Source of the DNA: Natronoflexus pectinivorans
GTDB taxonomy: Bacteria; Bacteroidota; Bacteroidia; Bacteroidales; Marinilabiliaceae
Length of the DNA stretch: 64,000 bases
Direction of reading: 5' to 3'
NCBI RefSeq assembly: GCF_004345615.1
Contig: NZ_SLWK01000011.1
Span: 55,523 to 119,522, forward strand
Part shown: positions 8,193 through 16,048 of the stretch, piece after piece
Layout of the letters: each line of letters starts with the position of its first letter
Position numbering within the stretch: position 1 is the stretch's first letter
Notes under the pieces: model-generated
The model's database searches: none
The model's input: only the letters and a program-made list of their open reading frames with translations
Told to the model about the DNA's origin: nothing
Program-made: the position numbers and the translations under genes

Positions 8193-9269
8193 ATGGCAGG
8201 AAATACATTTGGAACACTTTATAAACTGACATCCTTTGGGGAGTCGCACGGTAGAGGAGTTGGAGGAATTATAGAGGGAGTTGCGCCCGGTCTGGAGTTG
8301 GATGCAGATTTTATTCAACAGGAACTGGATCGTCGCCGTCCAGGGCAATCTGCAATAACTACACCTCGCGATGAAAGCGACCGGGTGGAGTTTATTTCTG
8401 GTGTAATGGATGGCAAAGCTACAGGTACACCATTGGCTTTTGTGATTTGGAATAAGGATCAAAAGTCTGGCGATTACGACAATTTGAAAGATATATATCG
8501 TCCTTCGCATGCTGATTATACCTATCAGACAAAATATGGGATTCGTGATCACAGGGGAGGAGGGCGTTCGTCGGCTCGTGAAACCATTGCCCGGGTAGTT
8601 GCCGGTGCCATTGCCAAGTTAATGCTTAAAAAACTAGGTGTTTCGGTTCAGGCATATGTTTCTCAGGTTGGAACCATTCGTTTGGATAAGATGCACACCG
8701 AAATGGATCTTTCTGTTGCTGAATCCAACATTGTAAGGTGTCCCGATCCGGAAATTGCCAAAGTGATGATTGAAAAAATTGACGAAACAAGGATGGCACA
8801 TGATTCCATCGGAGGGGTTGTCTCCTGTGTTATTAAAAACGCACCAGCCGGTTTGGGTGATCCTGTTTTTGATAAATTACATGCCCGTTTGGGACAAGCC
8901 ATGTTGAGTATTAACGCAGTAAAAGGCTTCGAATACGGAAGTGGATTCAGCGCTGTAGAAATGCTTGGATCGGCTCACAATGATGAGTTTTACACAAGCG
9001 ATGGAAAGGTACGCTCACGTACAAACCGTTCAGGTGGTATTCAGGGAGGTATTTCAAACGGGGAGGAGATCTATTTTCGTGTGGCCTTTAAGCCAGTTGC
9101 TACCATATTGAAGGACCAGAAAACAGTAGATAAAGAGGGAAATGAAATAGTGATGAAGGCAAGGGGAAGACATGACCCCTGCGTGGTTCCCAGAGCTGTT
9201 CCCATTGTTGAAGCCATGGCTGCCATGGTTCTTGCCGATGCTTTATTGATTAATAAATCTTATCTCTAA
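8193..9269 (+). CDS. aroC: Chorismate synthase
   Basis: This flavin-dependent enzyme converts EPSP to chorismate, the last step of the shikimate pathway. Its 358 residues are normal. The three family signatures are present: [18 protein letters not shown] near residue 13, [10 protein letters not shown] near 123 and a C-terminal segment [13 protein letters not shown] followed by [20 protein letters not shown] near 320. The start [20 protein letters not shown] is canonical. The following symporter gene begins only 12 bases after the stop, so the two may be co-transcribed, although no pathway link is obvious. Confidence 0.97.
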   Translation: MAGNTFGTLYKLTSFGESHGRGVGGIIEGVAPGLELDADFIQQELDRRRPGQSAITTPRDESDRVEFISGVMDGKATGTPLAFVIWNKDQKSGDYDNLKDIYRPSHADYTYQTKYGIRDHRGGGRSSARETIARVVAGAIAKLMLKKLGVSVQAYVSQVGTIRLDKMHTEMDLSVAESNIVRCPDPEIAKVMIEKIDETRMAHDSIGGVVSCVIKNAPAGLGDPVFDKLHARLGQAMLSINAVKGFEYGSGFSAVEMLGSAHNDEFYTSDGKVRSRTNRSGGIQGGISNGEEIYFRVAFKPVATILKDQKTVDKEGNEIVMKARGRHDPCVVPRAVPIVEAMAAMVLADALLINKSYL

Positions 9270-9281
9270 AACCAGATATCA

Positions 9282-10694
9282 ATGACCAAGAGGATCCCGC
9301 TCTATATTCAGATTATTATTGGCCTGATTGCAGGTATTGTATGGGCGGTATTGAGCGGATACCTTGGATGGTCAGGTTTCACATCCAATTGGATTGCACC
9401 ATTTGGCAGAATTTTTATAAACCTGTTACAGTTGATTGCAGTTCCTTTGGTGTTTTTTTCCATCATTGGAGGAATTATTCGTTTGGGTAATCCAAAAAAT
9501 TTGGGGAAGCTGGGTGGAAAAACCATGGGTTTATATGTGCTTACCACCTTATTCTCTATCTCCCTTGGGTTGTTAATTGTGAATGTCTTTAAACCCGGAA
9601 GCGGGTTTGAAGAGAATGCTCGTGTGGAAAACCGCATCAATTACGAATTGTGGTTGCAATCGGAAGGAATGACTCCAATGGATGGCCGTTGGATGATGAA
9701 CAATCCTGCTTACAATGACATTTTGGATGAAGTTGCCCAGCGAAGAGGTTATGAGGATATTGAAGCGGTTCGTGCCCGTTTGGATGTGGCACGTAAGGCA
9801 GCAGAACGTGGTCCGTTGACTTTTCTGGAAGAGGTGGTTCCTTCAAACCTTTTTTCTGCCATGGGCGATAACCGTAATATGTTGCAGATAATTTTCTTTG
9901 CCATCTTTTTTGGTGTTTCGGTTCTGTTTATTACCGATCATAAAAAAGTGATCATTGTGGATGTTATGGATGCCATAGCAGATGCTTTCATAAAAATGGT
10001 TGATTTGGTGATGAGAGGGGCTCCCTTGTTTGTCTTTGCTTTAATGGCCGGCCTGGTGAGCGACATGGCAGGAGATGATCCAGCCAGGGTTTTTGATCTT
10101 TTTGCCGGTTTAACCTGGTATAGTCTTTCGGTTTTAGGTGGCCTTCTGATTATGGCCTTTGTCGTTTATCCCGGTTTGATGGCTTTGCTGGTGAAGAATA
10201 TGACGTTCCGTGAATTTCTCCGTGGAATTAGTCCCGCTCAAATGCTTGCATTCTCTACCAGCAGTAGCGCAGCGACACTTCCGGTTACGTTGGAATGTGT
10301 TGAGGAAAATTTAAAAGTTGATAAGAAAGTGACAAGTTTTGTCTTGCCTATTGGTGCCACCATCAACATGGACGGGACAAGTTTGTATCAGGCCGTAGCT
10401 GTAGTATTTCTGGCTCAGATGCACTTGGTTGATCTCTCTTTTGCTCAGCAATTAACCATTGTGATGACCACCACATTGGCAAGCATTGGAGCTGCTGCCA
10501 TTCCGGGAGCCGGAATAGTTATGCTCATGGTGGTTTTAACTTCCGTTGGTCTCAATCCGGCCTGGATAGCCATTATTTTACCAGTTGATAGAATTCTTGA
10601 TATGGTTAGAACGATGGTAAACGTTACTGGTGACGCAACCATTTCGGTTGTCGTTGGGAAAACTGTGAATTTAAACGATGTTGAACCTTCTTAA
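9282..10694 (+). CDS. Dicarboxylate/amino acid:cation symporter (DAACS family)
   Basis: A 470-residue inner-membrane transporter of the GltP/DctA family, which imports dicarboxylates or glutamate/aspartate with protons or sodium. Helix 2 reads FINLLQLIAVPLVFFSIIGGI; the serine-rich re-entrant loop is AFSTSSSAATLPVTLE; helix 7 carries the NMDGTSLY motif; and the second re-entrant loop is ASIGAAAIPGAG. The final substrate-binding segment is PVDRILDMVRTMVNVTGDA. An insert of about 90 residues after the second or third helix (around residues 108-185, with EEVAQRRGYEDIEAVRARL) is longer than in typical members and looks extracytoplasmic. Substrate specificity is not resolved. Confidence 0.93.
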   Translation: MTKRIPLYIQIIIGLIAGIVWAVLSGYLGWSGFTSNWIAPFGRIFINLLQLIAVPLVFFSIIGGIIRLGNPKNLGKLGGKTMGLYVLTTLFSISLGLLIVNVFKPGSGFEENARVENRINYELWLQSEGMTPMDGRWMMNNPAYNDILDEVAQRRGYEDIEAVRARLDVARKAAERGPLTFLEEVVPSNLFSAMGDNRNMLQIIFFAIFFGVSVLFITDHKKVIIVDVMDAIADAFIKMVDLVMRGAPLFVFALMAGLVSDMAGDDPARVFDLFAGLTWYSLSVLGGLLIMAFVVYPGLMALLVKNMTFREFLRGISPAQMLAFSTSSSAATLPVTLECVEENLKVDKKVTSFVLPIGATINMDGTSLYQAVAVVFLAQMHLVDLSFAQQLTIVMTTTLASIGAAAIPGAGIVMLMVVLTSVGLNPAWIAIILPVDRILDMVRTMVNVTGDATISVVVGKTVNLNDVEPS

Positions 10695-10735
10695 CAGTAA
10701 GATTTGAGGGGATAGCAGGTGTTGATAATTACTTT

Positions 10736-10754
10736 TAGTAACTGTTTAATTTAG
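10736..10754 (+). repeat. 19-bp exact direct repeat (copy 1)
   Basis: TAGTAACTGTTTAATTTAG occurs here and again exactly at 12688-12706. Both copies lie upstream of a family E palindrome or its half-site. Confidence 0.6.
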
Positions 10755-10806
10755 ATCCTAATTATCTATATCGACTTGTTTTTCAGTCTATAAATCTTAT
10801 ATCTAA

Positions 10807-10823
10807 TCCCGAATATCTCGGGA
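10807..10823. repeat. Family E short palindrome, copy 2
   Basis: TCCCGAATATCTCGGGA is a 17-bp palindrome of the TCCCGA-N5-TCGGGA type, lying between the convergent symporter and histidine kinase genes. Confidence 0.6.
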
Positions 10824-10840
10824 CTAACGATATACTGCAG

Positions 10841-12181
10841 TTATACCCCAGTGAGATTTTTATCCCACCACCTTATGTTTTTAAAAACGATCACATCAAG
10901 TGGCAGATTAAAATAGAAGGTGGTTCCACTTTTTCCATCGGACTGAAGGTGAATGGATCCCCCTAATAAATCCATAATGCTCTTACAGATGGATAATCCC
11001 AAACCTACACCATTTTTGTTGATGGGAGAGTTGGGTCGGAGTTGAGAAAATCTCTGAAATATAAACTCCTGTTTTTCAGGAGGAATTCCTGATCCTGTGT
11101 CAGAAACGAAAAACGTGAGTTTTTCGTTTAATATCAGACCAAACTTGATCTCTCCCTTTTCGGTGTGTTTGATGGCATTGTTCAGGATATTGGAGAATAC
11201 CTGATATAGCAATAGATAATCTGATTCAATATAAATCCTGCTTTGGTTGGGATGAATCATGGTTGTTAACCTGATACCTTCTCCCACTAATGGATGATAA
11301 GCTTTATAAAGCTTATCAATTAATGCTTCCACATCTATTTCGGAATATTTTACTTCAACCAGTCTGGCATCCAGTTTGGAAATATCCATGATGTTATTGA
11401 TGAGGTGCAGTAAAATATCACCATTCTCCTTTATAATTCCTGCGAACTCTTTTTTTTCCTCTTTGGTTACATCATTGGTCTCAAGCAGTTCTGTAAAACC
11501 TATGATTGCGTTCATTGGAGTTCTTATTTCGTGACTCATGTTTGCTATAAAAGCCGTTTTTATTCGCTCCGATTGCTCTGCACGCTCTTTCTCCTTTTGA
11601 AAATATCTTTTCCCAAAAGCCAGAAGCGGGAGCCCTCCGAAAAAGAATAAAAAGGTTACCATGGCAATGTCCCAGAAACGTTGTTCATGTCCGGTGTACC
11701 CGGAGATGAGGTGTGGATGATTATATTCGATCCAAAACAGGAAAGCTATATTGACAGCAAAAACTGAGGCCACAATTAATGCGATTTTATTACTTATTGT
11801 AAAGATCACCAGACCAAAGAATATCTGAAAAATCAGAATTGTAGGTCCATAAGAGCCACCGTTTAAAAACCACAACATGTTTAAAAGGTAAAACATGGTC
11901 GCTAAAAAGAGAATAATCCCAAGGTGTGTAAAATTGAAAGAACGAATTAATATGTATGCGGCAGATAACCATGCACCAACAAAAATCAGGTGGTTTGTAA
12001 CCACCTGATCTATTCCAATCATGTGGTTGCCAAAAATGCAGGCCAAGCAAAGCATAATGCTGACGAGAAGTAGTTGCTTGAGAAGATACAAGGAGAGGTT
12101 TTTAGGGTTACTCTCCCATGCAATGGCTCGTTTGAGAATTCTGATAAATTGTGAATAAGATATTTTGATCCAATTAAACAT
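10841..12181 (-). CDS. Membrane sensor histidine kinase
   Basis: A 446-residue hybrid-free histidine kinase. About six hydrophobic helices occupy residues 32-190, with no obvious periplasmic sensor domain. A short coiled linker leads to the HisKA domain with the phospho-acceptor His217 in IANMSHEIRTPMNAIIGF. The HATPase domain shows the N box (VFSNILNNAIKHTEKG), the D/G1 box (VSDTGSGIPPEKQEFIFQRF) and the G2 box (GVGLGLSICKSIMDLLGG). It resembles the multi-pass kinases of Bacteroidota that sense membrane-associated or intracellular signals. No response regulator is adjacent, so its partner is unknown. Confidence 0.92.
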   Translation of the reverse strand: MFNWIKISYSQFIRILKRAIAWESNPKNLSLYLLKQLLLVSIMLCLACIFGNHMIGIDQVVTNHLIFVGAWLSAAYILIRSFNFTHLGIILFLATMFYLLNMLWFLNGGSYGPTILIFQIFFGLVIFTISNKIALIVASVFAVNIAFLFWIEYNHPHLISGYTGHEQRFWDIAMVTFLFFFGGLPLLAFGKRYFQKEKERAEQSERIKTAFIANMSHEIRTPMNAIIGFTELLETNDVTKEEKKEFAGIIKENGDILLHLINNIMDISKLDARLVEVKYSEIDVEALIDKLYKAYHPLVGEGIRLTTMIHPNQSRIYIESDYLLLYQVFSNILNNAIKHTEKGEIKFGLILNEKLTFFVSDTGSGIPPEKQEFIFQRFSQLRPNSPINKNGVGLGLSICKSIMDLLGGSIHLQSDGKSGTTFYFNLPLDVIVFKNIRWWDKNLTGV

Positions 12182-12300
12182 TATGCTTCGATGCGTTTAT
12201 TTTAAAAGATGCCTTAATGACAAAAGATCACAAGAATCTGTTTTTGTTGATAGATTTTAGGTGAATTTTTACAAAAATGTACATAATCTTTGGATTTTAG

Positions 12301-12329
12301 TTGCACGATTGAATAATTTTTTAATTTTG
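12301..12329 (+). promoter_or_regulatory. Predicted promoter of tRNA-Pro
   Basis: TTG at 12301-12303 and TAATTTTG at 12322-12329 are 18 bases apart, and the -7 box ends 12 bases before the mature tRNA. Confidence 0.65.
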
Positions 12330-12341
12330 CGAAAAAATCAA

Positions 12342-12415
12342 CGGGGTGTAGCGCAGTCCGGTAGCGCGCCACGTTCGGGACGTGGAGGCCGTGGGTTCGA
12401 ATCCCGCCACCCCGA
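12342..12415 (+). tRNA. tRNA-Pro (anticodon CGG)
   Basis: A complete 74-base cloverleaf. The acceptor arms CGGGGTG/CACCCCG pair fully with discriminator A. The anticodon stem CCACG/CGTGG holds loop TTCGGGA, giving anticodon CGG, and the T arm GTGGG-TTCGAAT-CCCGC has one G-U pair. CCA is not encoded. Confidence 0.96.
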
Positions 12416-12452
12416 CAAAATTAGAATGATTTCAGTTTATCAATTAACAATG

Positions 12453-12486
12453 GCCGCATGAAGATTTAATTTTCATGCGGCTTTTT
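12453..12486 (+). terminator. Terminator of tRNA-Pro
   Basis: The stem GCCGCATGAA/TTCATGCGGC with a 9-base loop is followed by TTTTT, 38 bases after the tRNA. Confidence 0.85.
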
Positions 12487-12782
12487 GTCTGTAAATATAT
12501 GCTTTATAAAATATACCTGCATTGTTACTGGAAGAATGAAAAATGACCTTTTTAAGAAGGTTCAATATCTAAAACAGTCATTTGTATTTGGTGATAAGAA
12601 ATCGTTTGATAGGATATTTTTGTTTATTTTGGATTTTTTTAATTAGTTTTATGATAGCGTTAAGGAATTCAATTCTATTTCTCATTATAGTAACTGTTTA
12701 ATTTAGTTTTCAAAGAGTTCTATAGATTATAGATCTTTATCCCAAGGCTTCTGGAAGAGTTCTCCCTAGTACTCGGGAACCT
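12487..12782. other. Non-coding interval upstream of the GH9 gene
   Basis: No gene is seen. The interval is AT-rich. It contains the second exact copy of TAGTAACTGTTTAATTTAG (12688-12706) and a half-site of the family E palindrome (TACTCGGGA near 12771). The promoter for the GH9 gene should lie here. Confidence 0.45.
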
Positions 12783-12917
12783 TAAAAAACAAATTATTAA
12801 CACATGAAACGAGCCATGAGAAAGAGTTCTCACACAGGCGATGTACTGAGCCCGGTTGAAGTAAGGATGATTATCTGGCGAGTTCCATCTGGCAACAAAA
12901 AAACAAATTATAAACAG
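12783..12917 (+). repeat. Repeat family B, copy B1, in the leader of the GH9 gene
   Basis: An element running from ATGAAACGAGCC through the hairpin TGAGAA...TTCTCA and GGCGAGTTCCAT to an ACAAATTATAAACAG end matches copies at 31393-31490 and 58898-59037. It ends at the start codon of the lipoprotein. The sequence just before its first ATG (AAACAAATTATTAACAC) nearly repeats the sequence just before the gene's own ATG (AAACAAATTATAAACAG), as a target duplication would. The element is open in frame with the GH9 gene but encodes an implausible N-terminus. Confidence 0.75.
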
Positions 12918-15452
12918 ATGAAAAGATTTACATTTTTATTCATTGTAGTGTTGTTTTTATCAGCCTGCAATACTGATTCGTCTCAGAAACTCAAGCTCAA
13001 CGAACTTGAGTATTTTGAAAGACAAGGTGTCAACGTCCTTGTTTATAGCAACCTCTTTACAGGAGGATTTAATGACGAGAAGACTGCTGGCATTGAAATT
13101 ATTCACCATGGTGTTCGTACTTCACAAGGAGGAGCGGTCAGACTATCAAATACCCCGGAGCAATGGGACCTTGTTCCTGATATTCCGGAACGTACCGTGA
13201 ATTTTGAGGATAAAAGCATAGAAGCAAAATTAAGATACGAACAGTACGATTTTGATTCACGTGTTGTTGTTAAAGCAAAAGGTCAAAGTGTTGAGATATC
13301 TGTTTACCTGGATGAGCCTATACCTGTTGAACTCGAAGGGGCTGCCGGATTTAATCTGGAGTTTCTCCCTTCACAATATTGGGGCAAAACCTTTATTATG
13401 GATGGTCGAATTGATCGGTTTCCGCGTTATGCTGTAGGAAATACTATTACAAGACCAAACAGCGAGAAAATAGAACAATACAAGGGATATGTAACAGCTG
13501 ATGATAGGGGAACCGGTACTTTTATTGATCCACTTCCTTTGGAAACAGGCCGCAATTTCCTTATGGCACCAGATGATCCTGAGCGAATGGTGAAAATCAC
13601 ATCCCATGATGCCGATCTGATGCTTTTTGATGGCCGCATTCTTGCTCAAAACGGCTGGTATGTTGTTCGCAGTTTACTTCCTGCTGGAAAAACGGGTAAA
13701 GTTTTAACCTGGACCATTGAACCTAATGCAATTGAAGGTTGGATCAGGGAACCGAACATTGGTTTCTCACAAGTAGGTTATTTGCCATCACAACCAAAAG
13801 TTTCTGTAATTGAACTCGACAAGAAAGATAGACCGCTTTCAAGAGCATCCATTTTCAAAGTAAACAAAGATGGAAGTTCATCCAGAGTATATACAGGGAA
13901 TATTGAAGAATGGGGAGATTATTTCAAATATCACTATGTGAAGTTTGATTTTACTTCAGTTGACGAACCAGGGATCTATTACATTCAGTATGGCGACTTA
14001 ATAACAAACAATTTTATCATAGGAGAAAATGTTTATGATAAAATTACCGATGCCACCAGCGATATCTGGATTCCAATACATATGAATCATGTATATGTTA
14101 AAGAAGCATACCGGGTGTGGCACGGAGAGCCTTTTAAAGAAGGATATTTACAAGCTCCACCGGATACAGACCATTTTGATCTTCATTGGCAGGGGCCAAC
14201 AACGGATACTGAATATGAAGCTCTGGAACTGATTCCGGGCTTAAATATTGGAGGCTTTTTTGATGCCGGAGATTTTGATATTGAAACCAGATCCAATATC
14301 AGCGTGGTTCAGAATTTTGTCCAGACATGGGAGTATTTCAAACCGCAACGAGACCAAACCTTTGTTGATCAGGATCAGCGTTATGTCCTACTTCATCGAC
14401 CAGATGGAGTACCTGATATCTTGCAGTTTATTGAACATGGAACTATGCAGTTGGTAGCGCAGGCAGAAATCATCGGCCACATGGCGCAAGCTCTTTCTAA
14501 TTCAGTTCTCTATAATTATCATCACCTTGGAGATGCCGTCTCCATAACCGACGGACTACCTTATAATCCTGAACTTGGACCATATGAAATTGCTGCTGAC
14601 GGCAAATCCAGTGGAGTCAAAGATGATATGTGGGCATTCACAAGCCGCAACCCTGATCTTGATCTTAGGGCAGCAGCTATGTTCGCCTCAGCAAGCCGCG
14701 CTTTAAGAGGTTACAATGACGACTTAGCTGAAAGAGCACTTTATCAGTCAAAAAGATTGCTGGAGGAGGCTTCTGAATTACGCACTGATCAAACGCAAGA
14801 AGCAAATATATGGGGAAGTGGATTTGCGGATGTTTCAACCAATCTACAACTTTTTATTTCGACAGGTGAACAACAATACGCTGATAGATTTAAGGAACTT
14901 TTGTGGCCAGCTCTCGATCGCAATGTTGGATTTGTGCTTTTAACAGCACTTCACGGAATTCCACACATGCACGAATCTTTCAAAGATGAATTACGACCAT
15001 ATGTTGAACAATACAGAGACTATATAGAAGAATTGGAAAAGGATAATCCATATGGAGTACCTATTGGACTTGGAAACTGGGCAGGGAGTGGAGCCATTGT
15101 GAACTTTGGCACCACTATATGTTTCGCCAACAAGCATTATCCTGACATCATTGATGCCAACCATGCTTTCAAGACAACCAACTGGCTTTATGGTTGCCAT
15201 CCATATCACAATTATTCATTGGTTGCCACTATTGGAGCTGCTCGTCCCAAAGAGGTATTTTATGGCAACAATAGAGCTGATTTTTCATTTATTCCGGGCA
15301 ATGTGGCACCTGGTATTTTATTCAGGCAACCAGATCATTTTGAAAATTATGACGACTGGCCATTTCTATGGGGTCAAAATGAAGGAACCATTGGAGGAAA
15401 TACAAGTTATTTGTTTTTCGGTTCGGCTTTCAAGAATATGATAAACAGATAG
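12918..15452 (+). CDS. Glycoside hydrolase family 9 lipoprotein (endoglucanase-like)
   Basis: An 844-residue surface or periplasmic lipoprotein that probably cleaves a beta-glucan or related polysaccharide. The lipoprotein signal MKRFTFLFIVVLFLSAC places the acylated Cys at residue 17. After an N-terminal region of unknown fold comes an Ig-like CelD_N domain (about 275-375, beginning NIGFSQVGYLPSQPK). The (alpha/alpha)6 GH9 domain follows, with the catalytic-base motif DAGDF at 449-453 and a C-terminal acid candidate Glu822 in FLWGQNEGTIGG. The frame is open to 12804, but that extension is repeat B and lies ahead of the signal peptide, so the ATG at 12918 is chosen. There is no SusCD pair nearby, so this is not an obvious polysaccharide utilisation locus. 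Confidence 0.88.
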   Translation: MKRFTFLFIVVLFLSACNTDSSQKLKLNELEYFERQGVNVLVYSNLFTGGFNDEKTAGIEIIHHGVRTSQGGAVRLSNTPEQWDLVPDIPERTVNFEDKSIEAKLRYEQYDFDSRVVVKAKGQSVEISVYLDEPIPVELEGAAGFNLEFLPSQYWGKTFIMDGRIDRFPRYAVGNTITRPNSEKIEQYKGYVTADDRGTGTFIDPLPLETGRNFLMAPDDPERMVKITSHDADLMLFDGRILAQNGWYVVRSLLPAGKTGKVLTWTIEPNAIEGWIREPNIGFSQVGYLPSQPKVSVIELDKKDRPLSRASIFKVNKDGSSSRVYTGNIEEWGDYFKYHYVKFDFTSVDEPGIYYIQYGDLITNNFIIGENVYDKITDATSDIWIPIHMNHVYVKEAYRVWHGEPFKEGYLQAPPDTDHFDLHWQGPTTDTEYEALELIPGLNIGGFFDAGDFDIETRSNISVVQNFVQTWEYFKPQRDQTFVDQDQRYVLLHRPDGVPDILQFIEHGTMQLVAQAEIIGHMAQALSNSVLYNYHHLGDAVSITDGLPYNPELGPYEIAADGKSSGVKDDMWAFTSRNPDLDLRAAAMFASASRALRGYNDDLAERALYQSKRLLEEASELRTDQTQEANIWGSGFADVSTNLQLFISTGEQQYADRFKELLWPALDRNVGFVLLTALHGIPHMHESFKDELRPYVEQYRDYIEELEKDNPYGVPIGLGNWAGSGAIVNFGTTICFANKHYPDIIDANHAFKTTNWLYGCHPYHNYSLVATIGAARPKEVFYGNNRADFSFIPGNVAPGILFRQPDHFENYDDWPFLWGQNEGTIGGNTSYLFFGSAFKNMINR

Positions 15453-15539
15453 TTGTTTGTTTTATTTATTGCTAATGAATTGAAATTTAATTGTAACTAT
15501 GAATTGGATGAAATCCAGTTCATAGTTGTTTTCTCTACT

Positions 15540-15725
15540 GACCGGCTAATTAATTTAGATTTCTCGCTCTGCTCGAAATGACAAAACTTTCAGGAGGTCA
15601 AGGCGAGTGAAGTGGTTATTGCGACGAAGCCGCAATAACCACTTCACCTCTCACAACGTAGCAGCTTGTCATTTCGAGCGAAGCTAGAAATCTATTACAT
15701 GATTATCATTTAAAAAAATCTTAGT
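15540..15725 (+). repeat. Repeat family A, complete copy A2
   Basis: A MITE- or REP-like element of about 185 bp with inverted ends: TTTCTCGCTCTGCTCGAAATGACA on the left (first 20 bases diagnostic) and its complement variant on the right. A perfect 17-bp hairpin at 15607-15647 (loop ACGAAGC) lies in the middle. The near-complete copy at 54515-54705 is in the opposite orientation and differs in the hairpin only by paired changes. The remaining parts of 15453-16048 hold repeat C1 and no gene. Confidence 0.85.
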
Positions 15726-15772
15726 CGGACAGCAGAGTTATTTTTTAATTTGGAAGGGTTTCAAAAGAAATT

Positions 15773-15912
15773 AAGTGACTGTTGAAAATTTATAATAAAT
15801 CCGCATTGAAGATATTTAGATGTTAGACAAGATTAAAGAGAAAATAAGATAATCTAATTATCTTTCTCTACTACTCTATCTGTCTATAATCTAACAGTCT
15901 TCGAGTTTATAA
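15773..15912 (+). repeat. Repeat family C, copy C1
   Basis: The segments GCATTGAA, TAGACAAGATTAA, AGAAAATAAGAT, CTACTCTATCTG and AGTCTTCG appear in the same order as in copy C2 at 58084-58290. It contains the inverted repeat AGATAATCTAATTATCT. No coding potential is seen. Confidence 0.7.
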
Positions 15913-16033
15913 CATGTTTTTAAATAAAGTTTCAACAGTTATTAAGTGCTTTCCCAATGAAGACGATTACAACCTTCTGTAACCGAAATATGAAGATTTC
16001 GTTTAACTTTATGATGTAAAAGAGTATAATTTA

Positions 16034-16041
16034 TAGCTTTG
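16034..16041 (+). promoter_or_regulatory. Possible -7 element (TAGCTTTG) of the protease gene
   Basis: TAGCTTTG fits TAnnTTTG only 7 bases before the first ATG. If functional, it would favour translation from the second in-frame ATG at 16070. No matching -33 TTG is seen. Confidence 0.3.
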
Positions 16042-16048
16042 TTATTTT

